From: CAWFLT01 sp963816795
Lineage (GTDB): Bacteria; Acidobacteriota; Vicinamibacteria; Vicinamibacterales; SCN-69-37
DNA: 64,000 nt
Assembly: GCA_963816795.1 (NCBI GenBank)
Contig: CAWFLT010000012.1
Location: 1 to 64,000, forward strand
Reading direction: 5' to 3'
Position numbers and translations under genes: made by a program
In this document: piece after piece, positions 9,293-17,758 of the stretch
Layout: the number at the start of each line of letters is the position of its first letter
How positions within the stretch are numbered: position 1 is the first letter of the stretch
Notes under the pieces: model-generated
The model's database searches: none
Told to the model about the DNA's origin: nothing
What the model saw: the letters and a program-made list of their open reading frames with translations, nothing else

Positions 9293-10312
9293 ATGATTCC
9301 GCTCTCGATTCTCGAACTTGGCCGAGTCAGGCAGGGATCCGATCGGCGGGCCGCACTGAACGACGCCAGGACCCTGGCGCAGCATGCCGAGCGGTGGGGG
9401 TACCGTCGCTTCTGGGTCGCCGAGCATCACAACTTCACGAGTGTCACCACGGCCGCGACCTCGGTCGTCATCGGACACATCGCCGCGGGCACGGAGACGA
9501 TCCGGGTCGGCGCCGGCGGGATCATGCTGCCGAATCATTCGCCGTACGTCATTGCCGAGCAATTTGGCACGCTCGAGACGCTGTTCCCTGGCCGCATCGA
9601 TCTCGGACTGGGCCGGGCGCCGGGCACCGATGGTCTAACGCTGCGCGCGCTACGGCGCGACCTCGAGGACGCCGATCGCTTTCCGCAGGATGTGCTCGAA
9701 CTGCAGGCCTTCCTGGGCCCCGTCCAGCCGGGCCAGCGCGTCGAAGCCATCCCCGGCTCGAACACGAACGTCCCGTTGTGGATCCTCGGGTCGAGCCTGT
9801 ATGGCGCGCAGCTCGCCGCTGAGCTGGGACTCCCCTACGGCTTCGCGTCACATTTCGCACCGCAGGCGCTCGATGCAGCGCTCCGGATATATCGTGAGCG
9901 GTTCACCTCGTCAGCCCAGCAGGCGACGCCGCATGTGATGGTCGGCGTGAACATCATCGCGGCAGAGACCGATGATGATGCGCGATTCCTGTGGACGTCG
10001 CACCTGATGTCCTTCGCCGACATCGTCCGCGGCATGCGCAAGGAAACACAGCCGCCGACGCGCGACATCGACAGCTACTGGACACGACCAGAAAAAGCGC
10101 AAGTCGCCCAGATGCTCGCGTGCAGCATCGTCGGCGACCCGAACACGGTGAACCGCGGCATCACGGCGCTCGTCGATCGCACCGGCGCGGACGAGCTGAT
10201 GGTCGTCTCGGAGATGCACGACTTCGCGAAGCGGCTGCGGTCGTTCGAGATCATCGCGGAGGTCGTTCGGGGCCGAGAGGCGACGGGCGACGGACTGCAG
10301 GCGGGCCGGTGA
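9293..10312 (+). CDS. LLM-class flavin-dependent oxidoreductase (bacterial luciferase-like)
   Basis: A 339-residue cytoplasmic TIM-barrel protein of the luciferase-like monooxygenase family (MsnO8-like subgroup). It starts MIPLSILELGRV and shows FWVAEHHNFTSVTTAAT, RVGAGGIMLPNHSPYVIAEQ, FPGRIDLGLGRAPGTD and VPLWILGSS, all hallmark segments around the flavin site. No signal peptide is seen. It probably uses FMN with NAD(P)H-derived electrons on an unknown small substrate. It stands alone, 50 bp after the xylanase, with no flavin reductase gene nearby, so reduced flavin must come from elsewhere. The ATG at 9293 follows a weak ribosome-binding region. Confidence 0.9.
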   Translation: MIPLSILELGRVRQGSDRRAALNDARTLAQHAERWGYRRFWVAEHHNFTSVTTAATSVVIGHIAAGTETIRVGAGGIMLPNHSPYVIAEQFGTLETLFPGRIDLGLGRAPGTDGLTLRALRRDLEDADRFPQDVLELQAFLGPVQPGQRVEAIPGSNTNVPLWILGSSLYGAQLAAELGLPYGFASHFAPQALDAALRIYRERFTSSAQQATPHVMVGVNIIAAETDDDARFLWTSHLMSFADIVRGMRKETQPPTRDIDSYWTRPEKAQVAQMLACSIVGDPNTVNRGITALVDRTGADELMVVSEMHDFAKRLRSFEIIAEVVRGREATGDGLQAGR

Positions 10313-10379
10313 ATTGAGGTCGGAACGCGCTCCGGTGAGCCGGCCCTCGAAATCGCCGCCTGTTCGCCAGACACTCCGT

Positions 10380-10910
10380 CACCAACCGATCGCGTGAAAC
10401 GCGAACGTTGAACGGCCCAAACGGACGATGACGAGATCCCGGGAGGGCACAATCGTCACGAACTGCCCCTCGTGGCCCACAGCATGGAGGGCAGGCACAG
10501 GAAGCCCAGGTTCTGGGCGTCGAGGCGCCCGGATCGCAAGGCGCGAGGAGGCAGAATGCCCAGCGCATTTGACCGACGAGCAACGCCGCGAGGCGGGATG
10601 CATCGGCGGCCAGAACAGCGCTCGGCGAGGTTGCGCGAGCTTGCCGCCGACGTCGACGCGTCGGACGTGCTGGTGCTCGTCGGCGCGTCCACGACCCGGG
10701 AGTCTGGCGCGGGGTGACCCGATTCGTCGCGGCGGGTGACGGTGTTCGGATTCTGCGCGTGACGCTCAACGCCAGGCTCTTGGCAGATGAGCAACTTGCC
10801 GTACTCGGCCACGAACCAGCGCGCCCGTGAGGTGGCCGCAAGCAGGGTGGTCGATCGACCCGGCATGGAACGACTCTTCGAAAAACTGGGCCACCAGCGG
10901 GGCCCGCGCA
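10380..10910 (-). pseudogene. Decayed serine hydrolase (class C beta-lactamase family)
   Basis: Fragments in different minus frames recall one beta-lactamase-family protein. ALHAVGHEGQFVTIVPSRDL followed by VIVRLGRS (about 10400-10500) is the characteristic C-terminal block with the HEGQ motif. AATSRARWFVAEYGKLLICQ (about 10780-10840) resembles the preceding helix. Several shifts and a lost N-terminus with no SxxK nucleophile mark it as a dead gene, more degraded than the single-indel genes elsewhere in the window. An intact relative is present at 55330-56592. Confidence 0.5.
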
Positions 10911-11109
10911 ACAGGCTATGAAACTGATGCCGCGCAGTTGATCGAACGGCGGGTACGACACGAGGTCGCGTCGAACCGATGAGGTCTTCGATTTGACAAC
11001 GAAGCGCCTTGGGCTGGACCGAGCTGTTTCAGCGGCTGATACTGTTGCCGGTCAGCGCGCGCTTGTGGCGCCAGCTCTCTTCGCCTCCGACAGGTCCCCG
11101 GAGGCGCCG
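10911..11109. other. Intergenic, no gene recognised
   Basis: Between the decayed hydrolase and the brnA gene I see no convincing reading frame, RNA or repeat. The plus-strand frame overlapping this stretch is the antisense shadow of brnA and has no recognisable protein features. Confidence 0.5.
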
Positions 11110-11406
11110 CTACCGTGGGGCGACGGTATCGGCGAGCCGCAACTTGATGAAGGCTTGACGTGTCACGCCGATCCGCTTGGCCTCGCGATCGATGGCTCGG
11201 AGGAGGTCTTCCGGGAAGTCGACATTAACCCGCTGCGTGACCCGACCGGGACGTTTCGCACGCGTGACGTCGAGATGGTCAGACAGATCCTCTCCGGCAT
11301 CGTGGAGCGCATCGAGCTGTGCGGCGGTCGAAGCTTTAGTCCGCGAAGTACCGCGCTTCTTCCTCTGCGCGCGCCCGACGGACCGAGATGATGCGGATCG
11401 CTTCAT
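11110..11406 (-). CDS. brnA: BrnA-family antitoxin
   Basis: A 98-residue protein starting at ATG 11406. The Lys/Arg-rich N-terminal half contains LDALHDAGEDLSDHLD, and the C-terminal half is a ribbon-helix-helix domain (TQRVNVDFPEDLLRAIDREA, then GVTRQAFIKLRLAD). BrnA proteins bind and neutralise BrnT and repress the operon as dimers. The start lies 71 bp inside the end of brnT, a longer overlap than usual, so the true start could be further downstream, though no other ATG fits. The palindrome upstream of brnT is the expected operator. Confidence 0.82.
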   Translation of the reverse strand: MKRSASSRSVGRAQRKKRGTSRTKASTAAQLDALHDAGEDLSDHLDVTRAKRPGRVTQRVNVDFPEDLLRAIDREAKRIGVTRQAFIKLRLADTVAPR

Positions 11407-11599
11407 GGCGATAGGTGATAAAGGCCGACCACACTGTTCCCCCGATGCGGCCAATGACTTGGAACCGGGGCTCGTCGACCGTTCGAGCCGGCGTTTCAAG
11501 TCGGTCGGGATCGGCCCAGAGCACTTGGGCCTCCACGAAATCGATCCCGTGCTTCAGCCTGTTCGCAGCCGATTTCGCGGCGTCGAACTCGAACCGCAT
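11336..11599 (-). CDS. brnT: BrnT-family ribonuclease toxin
   Basis: An 87-residue protein with the BrnT layout: FEFDAAKSAANRLKHGIDF at the N-terminus, DEPRFQVIGRIGGTVWSAFI in the middle and the C-terminal block IRIISVRRARAEEEARYF. The conserved Arg residues and ISVRRA strand fit the RelE-like ribonuclease fold that cleaves RNA in translation. ATG 11599 lies two bases from a perfect 8-3-8 palindrome. Toxin precedes antitoxin, as is normal for this family, and both stop and start are intact. The pair sits in a patch with decayed genes and an integrase remnant, which fits a mobile origin. Confidence 0.88.
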   Translation of the reverse strand: MRFEFDAAKSAANRLKHGIDFVEAQVLWADPDRLETPARTVDEPRFQVIGRIGGTVWSAFITYRHEAIRIISVRRARAEEEARYFAD

Positions 11600-11600
11600 C

Positions 11601-11619
11601 TGGTATAGAAACTATACCA
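11601..11619. promoter_or_regulatory. Perfect inverted repeat, probable BrnA operator and brnT promoter
   Basis: TGGTATAG (11601-11608) and CTATACCA (11612-11619) are exact reverse complements around an AAA spacer. The site ends two bases upstream of the brnT ATG. On the minus strand it contains TATAGT, a good -10 element, so repressor binding would cover the polymerase site. This fits autorepression by the ribbon-helix-helix antitoxin BrnA. With so short a leader, the transcript would be nearly leaderless. Confidence 0.7.
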
Positions 11620-11819
11620 TTTTCTCGCGTCGCAAGCCGTCTTCTGCCGACTGGGCCGGGGAAGCTGTTGAGGGCGGCTGATGACGTCCGCCTGCGCTGA
11701 GCGCCGCTGGCGCGGCGGAAGGGGGGATGCGAACGTTCCGAACGGCACGATTTGCGAAACACTCAACAAGAACCGAGCCTCAGGAACCGCATGAAATGCC
11801 ATAGGCAGTCGGCCCTGAA
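11620..11819. other. Intergenic, no gene recognised
   Basis: The 200 bp between the brn operator and the end of the VWA gene hold no convincing frame. A GC-rich imperfect palindrome near 11695-11720 (GAGCGCCGCTGGCGC) could end transcription of the VWA operon. Otherwise I see nothing. Confidence 0.4.
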
Positions 11820-12876
11820 CTATCGACCGGCCTTCGGCGTGCCGAACTGCTGCCGGAAATGCACGGACACGCCAGAGCGTGCGACTTCCACGCGCAGCGC
11901 ATGCGTGGCCGAATCCACGTCAGCCATAAAGCCGATCCGATAGAACCCGTGCAGGCATCGCGCGATCCGCGCCAGCGGCACGCCAGGATCCGGCCATCGC
12001 GCCGCTTGGGCTCGGCGCCAATCGGCGGGAATGGGCTCGTAGCATCGACAGCCGCCCCAAACGGTACGGGCGGTCCTCACCTTGTGACAGGAACGCTCCC
12101 CCCGTCATCGTCGCGATTTGGCGCAACGGAAGATTCGGCTGAAGGAGCTCAACGGTCTTGGAACCCTGTGGCAATTCCTCGCCGAACGCCAGCGACACGA
12201 CGTGCACCGATACGTCCCGGAGGGCGGCCTCGGCGGCCACGTCCCGAGCGGTCGCACGATGGCCTGTGGACTGACCGTCGGTGAGAAGCACAATTGCTCG
12301 TTTCCCCGATTCCTGCGCCGTGACCGCGACCGCCGCCGCCAGCACGTCCCAGATCGGTGACGGCCCCATCCGCTCTGCGATCGGCACTTGCAGGACATGA
12401 TTGGCCGCGGCGCGGAGCTCGTTCCGATCACTCGTGAATCGCTCGGTGACCGTGAGGCCGACGCCGAAGCTGCCAAACCGGATTCGATCGGCAGGTCCGA
12501 GGGCTTCAACGAACTTCGAGTACAGCACGTCCCCAAGCGGCCGCGGGTCGTACCACGCATCGAGACGCGGATCGCTCGGCCCCAGTCGCGAAGGGTCAAA
12601 GAATCGTTCGCTCGCACTCAGGCTGAGATCGACCACCAGCAGGACCGAGATCGGCCCCTCATTCACGGAGAACTGTGCAATCGCTCGCGGGCGTCCGTCG
12701 GTATAGACCTGAAAGTCCTTCTGGTCGAGATCGCTGACGAACGCTCCGTCTGGCGTCTCCACGCGCACGTCAACGAAGGTCAACTCTGGCGCCTGTTTTC
12801 CAGCGCTGACCTCGAGCTGAAGGAGCGCGGTCACCAACGTGGCGACGCCGATCCACAGCACGGCTCGCGTGGTCAT
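11820..12876 (-). CDS. Exported VWFA-related (acidobacterial type) protein, frameshifted near its end
   Basis: ATG 12876 overlaps the stop of the upstream VWA gene by one base (TGATG). A signal peptide (AVLWIGVATLVTALLQLEVS) is followed by a small beta domain (FVSDLDQKDFQVYTDGRP) and a VWA domain with the metal-binding DxSxS motif in VVDLSLSAS and later RAIVLLTDGQSTG. After GGAFLSQG (about 12070) the frame is lost. The neighbouring frame supplies the expected C-terminal ARCLHGFYRIGFMADVDS followed by a beta-strand segment, ending at 11820, so one indel divides the gene. Proteins of this VWFA-related family are numerous in Acidobacteria, are exported and have unknown roles, probably in binding proteins or metal in the periplasm. 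Confidence 0.75.
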
Positions 12877-13868
12877 CAGTTCGGGCTCGCGAGATACGTC
12901 CTGCGCGATCGGACGGTGAATCCGGACGGCTTCACCCGCACCTGGAGCGTATGAACCTTGCCATCGAGGACCAGCGGGGTCACGCCCAGGACGTACTGGG
13001 AACGCAGTTCGTCGGCAATGCGCGCGAACAACGCCGCCAAATCCGTGCGGTTCGTCAGGGTGACGTGGTGCCCGCCCGACTCATCAGCCAAACTGATGAG
13101 ATCACGGGTGTCCGGTGCGGGCGAGGGTCGTTGACCGCCACCCACTGTCTCCCCACGACACCAGGCCTCCGGGTAGCAGGGCTGCTGGGCTCCCACATCA
13201 TCCATGGTGCCCTTCACAATCACGGCATAGACGAGCACGCCGTCCGCACGCACACGACGTCGAACGTCCTCGAAACTCGTGCACGGAAGCGGGAGACGTC
13301 GCGCGGTGGCACGACACGTGTCGGCATTGTCCGTGACGACGAGCGCCACGCGCCGGCCGGACACGCCGTGCAGGACCGTGATGCCCCGATCGACCGCGTT
13401 CCACAGGAGCCTCCGGCCGCCCGGCCAGAGTTCCTCATGGAGCACGCGGTGCAGAGCGTCATGGTTGCCGGTCAAAGCACCGCCGACGGATACCTCGGAA
13501 CCAAACGTCCCGATGACAGCGCGATCCTCGGGACGCAACGCGTCAATGAGTTGGCCGACGCCAGCCCGCACGCGCCCGAGACGCGGACGCATGCTCTCGG
13601 ACATGTCGAGCAGGATCGCAGCCACGAGGGGCTGGGGATCGGCCGAGAAGACGGAAATCTCCGCCTTGCGGCCGTTGTCGAACACTTCGAAATCCTGCTT
13701 TGTCAGATTCGTGGCGGGGCGACCGGCTCGATCGAAGACCGTCGCGTACAGATCGATCGTACGGACGCCGGAACGAAACGTGGCCTGCGCGTCCGGGTGG
13801 ACGCGCAAAGGCACGACTGACGCGAACGCGAAGATCAGTGCCAGCGCGGGTCTCGGCACACTTGCCAT
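12876..13868 (-). CDS. Exported VWFA-related (acidobacterial type) protein
   Basis: A complete 330-residue protein with a signal peptide (ALALIFAFASVVPLRVHPDA), an N-terminal beta domain (FDRAGRPATNLTKQDFEVFD) and a VWA domain. The MIDAS motif DxSxS is present in AILLDMSESM and the second strand is RRVALVVTDNADT. The C-terminal segment (LRSQYVLGVTPLVLDG, VRVKPSGFTVRSRRTYLA) is the usual end of the family. It is the first gene of a two-gene operon with the VWA gene at 11820-12876. The promoter should lie at 13870-13960. Function is unknown; extracytoplasmic protein interaction is the family-level inference. Confidence 0.85.
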   Translation of the reverse strand: MASVPRPALALIFAFASVVPLRVHPDAQATFRSGVRTIDLYATVFDRAGRPATNLTKQDFEVFDNGRKAEISVFSADPQPLVAAILLDMSESMRPRLGRVRAGVGQLIDALRPEDRAVIGTFGSEVSVGGALTGNHDALHRVLHEELWPGGRRLLWNAVDRGITVLHGVSGRRVALVVTDNADTCRATARRLPLPCTSFEDVRRRVRADGVLVYAVIVKGTMDDVGAQQPCYPEAWCRGETVGGGQRPSPAPDTRDLISLADESGGHHVTLTNRTDLAALFARIADELRSQYVLGVTPLVLDGKVHTLQVRVKPSGFTVRSRRTYLASPN

Positions 13869-13980
13869 TGGTTGTCGTCTAGGCGCGATCCTAGCACTGC
13901 CGTCGTGACCCGACTGGCTGGAGAAAGATTCTCGTCGAAAGTGGCGTTCGATCTGATGTGGCTCAGGCGCCGGCCGCGGA

Positions 13981-14230
13981 TCACGCTAGCCCTTGGGCTG
14001 CGAGGTCGCCGCGAAGGCGCTCGGCCTCGACACGCGCTTGCTTCGGGCTGAAGTCGTCGACGGCGCCCGATGGTGAGCCAGCGGCCGCGACGTACCTGAA
14101 GCCGATACGTGTGCCGGCCGGAGGCACGGCACCGCAGGACCAATCCGCGTGTCCGTGTGTCGTAGACGTCGGTGTTAGCTGTCGGCAGTTCTCGGAGGAG
14201 GCCCTCCGAGATTGAAGGTTGGCGTGCCAA
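13981..14230 (-). pseudogene. Integrase N-terminal fragment (DUF4102 arm-binding domain)
   Basis: The minus strand encodes LPTANTDVYDTRTRGLVLRC and RASGRHTYRLQVRRGRWLTI. One base later, in the neighbouring frame, it reads GAVDDFSPKQARVEAERLRG and DLAAQGLA, ending at a TGA at 13981-13983. Together these are the DUF4102 domain at the front of tyrosine integrases of genomic islands. The SAM-like and catalytic domains are gone. It lies 143 bp downstream of tRNA-Val on the same strand, exactly where an island integrase would sit. It is therefore the scar of an excised or eroded island. Confidence 0.7.
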
Positions 14231-14343
14231 CCGTAGCTCGCGCTGGAATGTCAGGTTTGCAGATCCGCGAGCGAAGGTGGCCTGCCAACCGAAGCTCGTT
14301 CGGGCAGGGACAGCCCACCTTCGCGCGTTGCGCTATGGTGGGC
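14212..14343. repeat. Short palindromic repeats downstream of tRNA-Val
   Basis: Two related units, GAAGGTTGGCGTGCCAACC near 14214 and GAAGGTGGCCTGCCAACC near 14272, are each followed by an AGCTCG motif. Inverted partial copies (GCCCACCTTCGC near 14310, GGGCAACCTTCGC near 14340) follow. Each unit can fold on itself (GGTTGGCGTGCCAACC). They lie between the integrase fragment and the tRNA 3' end, so they may be degenerate attachment-site or integrase-arm repeats, or REP-like elements. Confidence 0.55.
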
Positions 14344-14372
14344 AACCTTCGCTTGCATTCATGAGCGAAGGT
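14344..14372 (-). terminator. Hairpin just downstream of tRNA-Val
   Basis: AACCTTCGCT (14344-14353) and AGCGAAGGTT (14364-14373) form a perfect 10 bp stem with a 10-base loop. It sits directly 3' of the tRNA on its strand. There is no clear U-run, so it could be a processing or attachment structure rather than a classical terminator. Its arm shares sequence with the neighbouring repeats. Confidence 0.45.
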
Positions 14373-14448
14373 TGGTGGGCGCTACTGGACTCGAACCAGT
14401 GACCCCCGCCGTGTGAAGGCGATGCTCTACCAACTGAGCCAAGCGCCC
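14373..14448 (-). tRNA. tRNA-Val (anticodon CAC)
   Basis: The minus strand folds as a complete cloverleaf. The acceptor GGGCGCT (14448 downward) pairs with AGCGCCC. The D arm is in GGCTCAGTTGGTAGAGC, and the anticodon stem CGCC/GGCG encloses TTCACAC, giving anticodon CAC for GTG valine codons. The T arm is CTGGTTCGAGTCCAG, and an encoded CCA follows at 14375-14373. It is a plausible integration target for the adjacent integrase remnant. Confidence 0.95.
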
Positions 14449-14473
14449 AACCCGATCGGACAGCCTGTTCAGC

Positions 14474-15097
14474 TTATCGCAACGGCGCCGGCAGGGCCAA
14501 GGGCGGGGCCGGCTTCTTGAGCTCGGTAATCAGGACGTCGAGGATCTTGGCGTATCGCTCGTCGGCCGAGACGAAAGCCTTGAAATAGTCTTCCTGCGTC
14601 ATCTTGGCGGCGGGATTCTTCCGCCTCGGGTCCAGAAAGACGCCGTTGAAGTCGTGCCGCGCGGAACCAATCCGAACCGCGTCCGACACCGGCGACTTGC
14701 CAGGCACGGCTACGAGACCGTCGTGCAGCGCGTCCTCAAAAAACAGCTTGTCCTCGGACAGCGTCGACGAGCTGAGGTTCGTGTACGCGTTCTGGTATTC
14801 CTTGTTGTGGAGGTAGTACTCCATGTCCGTCGGCCGGCCGTAGGAGGCAGAGATCGCGAGCAACTGCGCGTTGGGCACGAGGAGCACGGCCAGATAGCGG
14901 CCGGCCTCATTCGGCATCCGGGCGGCGAACGATTCGAGTTTCCTGGCCTGCAGCAGCCCGACGAGCTCCTTGGCCTTGGCCGCCGACGTCGATGGCGGGG
15001 GCATCGCTGCCTGGGCCATGAGCCGTACCCCCTCCGTGCCCGTGAGCACCAACGCGACGGCGACGAACACACGACGAGCGATCACTCGATCCAGCAT
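14474..15097 (-). CDS. Exported protein of unknown function
   Basis: A 207-residue protein with an N-terminal signal peptide (VFVAVALVLTGTEGVRLMAQ) and a mature part without familiar catalytic motifs. Recognisable segments are KAKELVGLLQARKLESFAAR, YLAVLLVPNAQLLAISASYG and a C-terminal helix EDYFKAFVSADERYAKILDV. The alternating helices and strands and lack of extra membrane segments suggest a soluble periplasmic protein. It follows the DUF948-like membrane protein on the same strand with an 11 bp gap, so it is probably co-transcribed with the envelope genes. I do not recognise the family. Confidence 0.72.
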   Translation of the reverse strand: MLDRVIARRVFVAVALVLTGTEGVRLMAQAAMPPPSTSAAKAKELVGLLQARKLESFAARMPNEAGRYLAVLLVPNAQLLAISASYGRPTDMEYYLHNKEYQNAYTNLSSSTLSEDKLFFEDALHDGLVAVPGKSPVSDAVRIGSARHDFNGVFLDPRRKNPAAKMTQEDYFKAFVSADERYAKILDVLITELKKPAPPLALPAPLR

Positions 15098-15108
15098 CGT
15101 CCTGCCCT

Positions 15109-15546
15109 TTATCCCACGAAGAGCGCGTCGTCGTCGTCCCGTCCGTGCGGTGCGTGGGGATGACCCCGCCAGGACCGGAAGGCCGATACCGCCGCACGCA
15201 TGGCCGTCATCACCGCCGCGCCCTGGCGGACCGGCTCGACGACGGCCTGCTGGATGACGGCCAGCGTCTCGTTGACGCGATCGGACGTCAACGCCAGCAG
15301 CCGATCGATGCGTTCGACTTGTACGACCGTGAGCGATGCGACACGCGCTGCGTCATCAGAAATGCGATGCGCTGTCGCGACGAGTGGCATGACCTCGCGA
15401 CGGATCTCTTCACGGATCTCTTCGGCGGTCGTCGTCAGCTGCTTCGTCACGCGCAGCACGACCACGATCAGGCCGACCTGGATCCCGGCCATCACGACGA
15501 GGGCGATCGCCATCACCGCGAGGTAGATGGACGACCCTTCGTTCAC
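15109..15546 (-). CDS. Small membrane-anchored coiled-coil protein (DUF948-like)
   Basis: A 145-residue protein with one N-terminal transmembrane helix (IYLAVMAIALVVMAGIQVGL) followed by a long helical, probably coiled-coil region (LTTTAEEIREEIRREVMPLV) and a short disordered acidic/His tail. The start is GTG 15546, which overlaps the stop of the YtxH gene (GTGA). DUF948-like and YtxH proteins often occur together as general-stress envelope proteins; their biochemical role is not established. It is downstream of mlaD-mlaF-mlaE on the same strand. Confidence 0.75.
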   Translation of the reverse strand: MNEGSSIYLAVMAIALVVMAGIQVGLIVVVLRVTKQLTTTAEEIREEIRREVMPLVATAHRISDDAARVASLTVVQVERIDRLLALTSDRVNETLAVIQQAVVEPVRQGAAVMTAMRAAVSAFRSWRGHPHAPHGRDDDDALFVG

Positions 15547-15812
15547 AGCGTCTCCTTGCGCGCCTGTTCGAAGGACTCGCGGCCCCGCTCGACCGCGGCG
15601 GTGAGATTCTCGCGCTGGCGGTTGAAGAACTCACGCCCTTCGCGCGCAAGCGTTTCCGCCTTTTCACGCCCTTCGCGAGCGCGCTCGGCGATCTTCCGCC
15701 TCGTCTCTTCGCCCGCGGCCGGCGCGTAGAGCAACGCGACGGCGGCCCCGGCGATCGCACCGAGGGCGAATGCCACGAGCACCGATCCGGATGAGTTCCC
15801 GTTGTTCGTCAT
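15543..15812 (-). CDS. YtxH-domain membrane protein
   Basis: An 89-residue protein starting at ATG 15812 (upstream GGAGG seven bases away). One transmembrane helix (VLVAFALGAIAGAAVALLYA) ends in the YtxH signature APAAGEETRRKIAERA. A Glu/Arg-rich helix (EGREKAETLAREGREFFNRQ) forms the soluble part. YtxH proteins are small stress-induced membrane proteins of unknown mechanism. A frame extension to 15854 is possible but lacks a ribosome-binding site. It starts 20 bp after the mlaD stop and overlaps the DUF948-like gene by four bases. Confidence 0.85.
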   Translation of the reverse strand: MTNNGNSSGSVLVAFALGAIAGAAVALLYAPAAGEETRRKIAERAREGREKAETLAREGREFFNRQRENLTAAVERGRESFEQARKETL

Positions 15813-15831
15813 GACGCCTCCACCAGACAAA

Positions 15832-16870
15832 TCAGAAAATGCTGACACTGACACGAAGGTACTTCTTGGGATCCTTGCGGATGTCCGCCAGGAGGTCCCG
15901 CATTTCTATGACTGCCCGATTCATGTTCTCATAAAGCTGGCGGTCGCGCAGCAACAGGCCGGCGGTCCCGCGGCCCTCTTCGAGACCGCTGACGACCGTG
16001 TCCAGGCGGGTCGACATGCTGGTCAGCCGGTCGTACAGTTCCCGATCGGTCAGCAGCCGGCCCAGTGTGTTGTCTCCCCGGCCGAGCCGGTTGGTCGACT
16101 GCTCGAGGTTCGCCATCGTCGTGGCGAGCGACTTCCCCATCGCCTCGTCATTCAGGAATCGTCCCAGCGCGCCCTGCCCCTCGTTGATCCGGCGCGTCAT
16201 GACCTGCAGGTTCTCGAGCGACGCCTTCATGGCCGCGTAGGCGGACGGATCCTTGAGCAGGCTCCCGAGCGTTCCCCGCCCCTGGTTGAGGCCGCGCGTG
16301 ACCTCGCCTGCCGACGCGATGAACTGGTTGAGCTCCCGGTAGAGCGCATCGTCGGTGACGAGCTTGCCGAGTGTGCCGCGGCCGGCACGCACGTCGGCAA
16401 TCAAGTCGCTCGCTTCCTTCAGAGCTGTCGGCCGCCGTCGTCGTCAAGTCGCCCATGGTGCCGAGCTCGACCGTCTTGAGGTACTGCCAGTCGTTGAGCG
16501 GCGTGCCCGTCCGGGACGCCTTGATATCGACGATCGATTCGCCAAGGAGGCTCAGCGATCCAATCGTGCCGACCGAATCGGTCGTCACGAGCTCGCGCAC
16601 CTCTTTATTGAGCTCGAACGCGACGTCGATCTGCGAGCCGGCGAACTCGACCGCCGTCACGGTGCCCACTTCCTTGCCGCTCAGCCGGACGACGGCTCCC
16701 GGCTTCAAGCCGCGAGCGTCGCCGAACTGCATCTTCAGCGGGTAGCGCTGCCACCAGAACCCGCCCTGGCCGCCAATCGCGACCACGAGAACCGTGACGA
16801 GGACGACCGCGACGACCCCCACGACGCCGAGCTTGAGCTCGGACCAGGCGATTGACCGTGTGCGTGGCAT
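15832..16870 (-). CDS. mlaD: MCE-family lipid-transport substrate-binding protein MlaD, frameshifted
   Basis: ATG 16870 begins SELKLGVVGVVAVVLVTVLV, a single membrane anchor, followed by the MCE domain (GLKPGAVVRLSGKEVGTVTA, GSLSLLGESIVDIKAS). At about 16420-16435 a one-base shift moves the frame to the long C-terminal helical region with GRGTLGKLVTDDALY-type repeats (NQGRGTLGSLLKDPSAY, RGDNTLGRLLTDRELYDRL), ending at 15832. MlaD hexamers pass phospholipids between membranes with MlaE and MlaF. The repeated helices could form the tunnel-like extension seen in other MCE proteins. Gene order mlaE-mlaF-mlaD is standard; no mlaC or mlaB is seen nearby. Confidence 0.85.
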
Positions 16871-16894
16871 GTGGTGACTCCCTTGCGTTCCGGA

Positions 16895-17757
16895 CTACGA
16901 AAGAAACGCGCGGACAAACGGATCGGTTGATGCGCGAAGTTCCGCGGCATCCCCCTCGAAGTGCACGTGCGCGTCGTTCAACAACAGGAACTCCGTTTCC
17001 CGCAACTTCCCGTCAGACGCCTGCACGTAGTCGATCTCGCCGCCGGTGCGGGCCGCCTCGTGCTGCGCGATGTGGAAGGCGTCCCGCAACTGATGCGTCA
17101 CGACAATCGAACTGACTTCGTCGAGATCGCGCAACTTGATGATCTCCTCGTCGATGGCAGACCGCGGTGATCGGATCGAGTCCCGTCGTCGGTTCGTCGT
17201 ACAGGATGATGTGCGGCTTGGCGCAGAGCGCCCGGGCGATGGCGACGCGACGCCGCTGCCCACCGGACAGCTCGGACGGCATCCGTTCGCCAAACTCCGC
17301 GAGCCCGACATAGCCCAGCACTTCGGCGACGCGCTGGTCGACCTCCTCCAGCGGCTGGCGCGTTTCCTCGAACAGCCGATACCCGACGTTCTCACGCACC
17401 GTCAATGAGTCGAACAGCGCCCCTTCCTGAAACACCATCCCGACATCGGCGCGAACCGCCATCAGCTCGACCTCCGTCATCTGGTCGATGCGCTGCCCGT
17501 TGACGGTGATGGCGCCGCCGATCGGGTTTGAGCAACCCGAGAATCAAACGGAGAATCGTCGACTTGCCGGCGCCGCTCGGCCCGAGGATGATCTTCATCC
17601 GGCCCGGCAGCAGCGAAAAACTGACTTCGTCCAGAATCACCTTCTCGTCGAACGCGAGCGACACTCGATCGAAGGCCACCACGGGTGACGCGTCGGCCGA
17701 CTTCACTGGCGGGGCGGCGCTTGCGGGAGAGGACGAGGGTGACACCGCGGATCCCAT
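16895..17757 (-). CDS. mlaF: Phospholipid ABC transporter ATPase MlaF, two frameshifts
   Basis: A cytoplasmic ATPase of the Mla lipid transporter, starting at ATG 17757. The first frame carries the Walker A motif GPSGAGKST. A shift at about 17515-17525 leads to VGMVFQEGALFDSLTVRENV, the signature ELSGGQRRRVAIARAL and Walker B IILYDEPTTGLDP. A second shift at about 17160-17175 leads to AIDEEIIKLRDLDEVSSIVV and the H-loop THQ, ending at 16895. All three pieces align in order with one ATPase. The N-terminus has a roughly 25-residue Ser/Pro/Ala extension. It starts one base after the mlaE stop. Confidence 0.87.
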
Positions 17758-17758
17758 C

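Noticed and set aside
10993..11391. Plus-strand 132-residue frame
   Set aside because: It is antisense to brnA and brnT, has no recognisable motif and lacks a ribosome-binding site.
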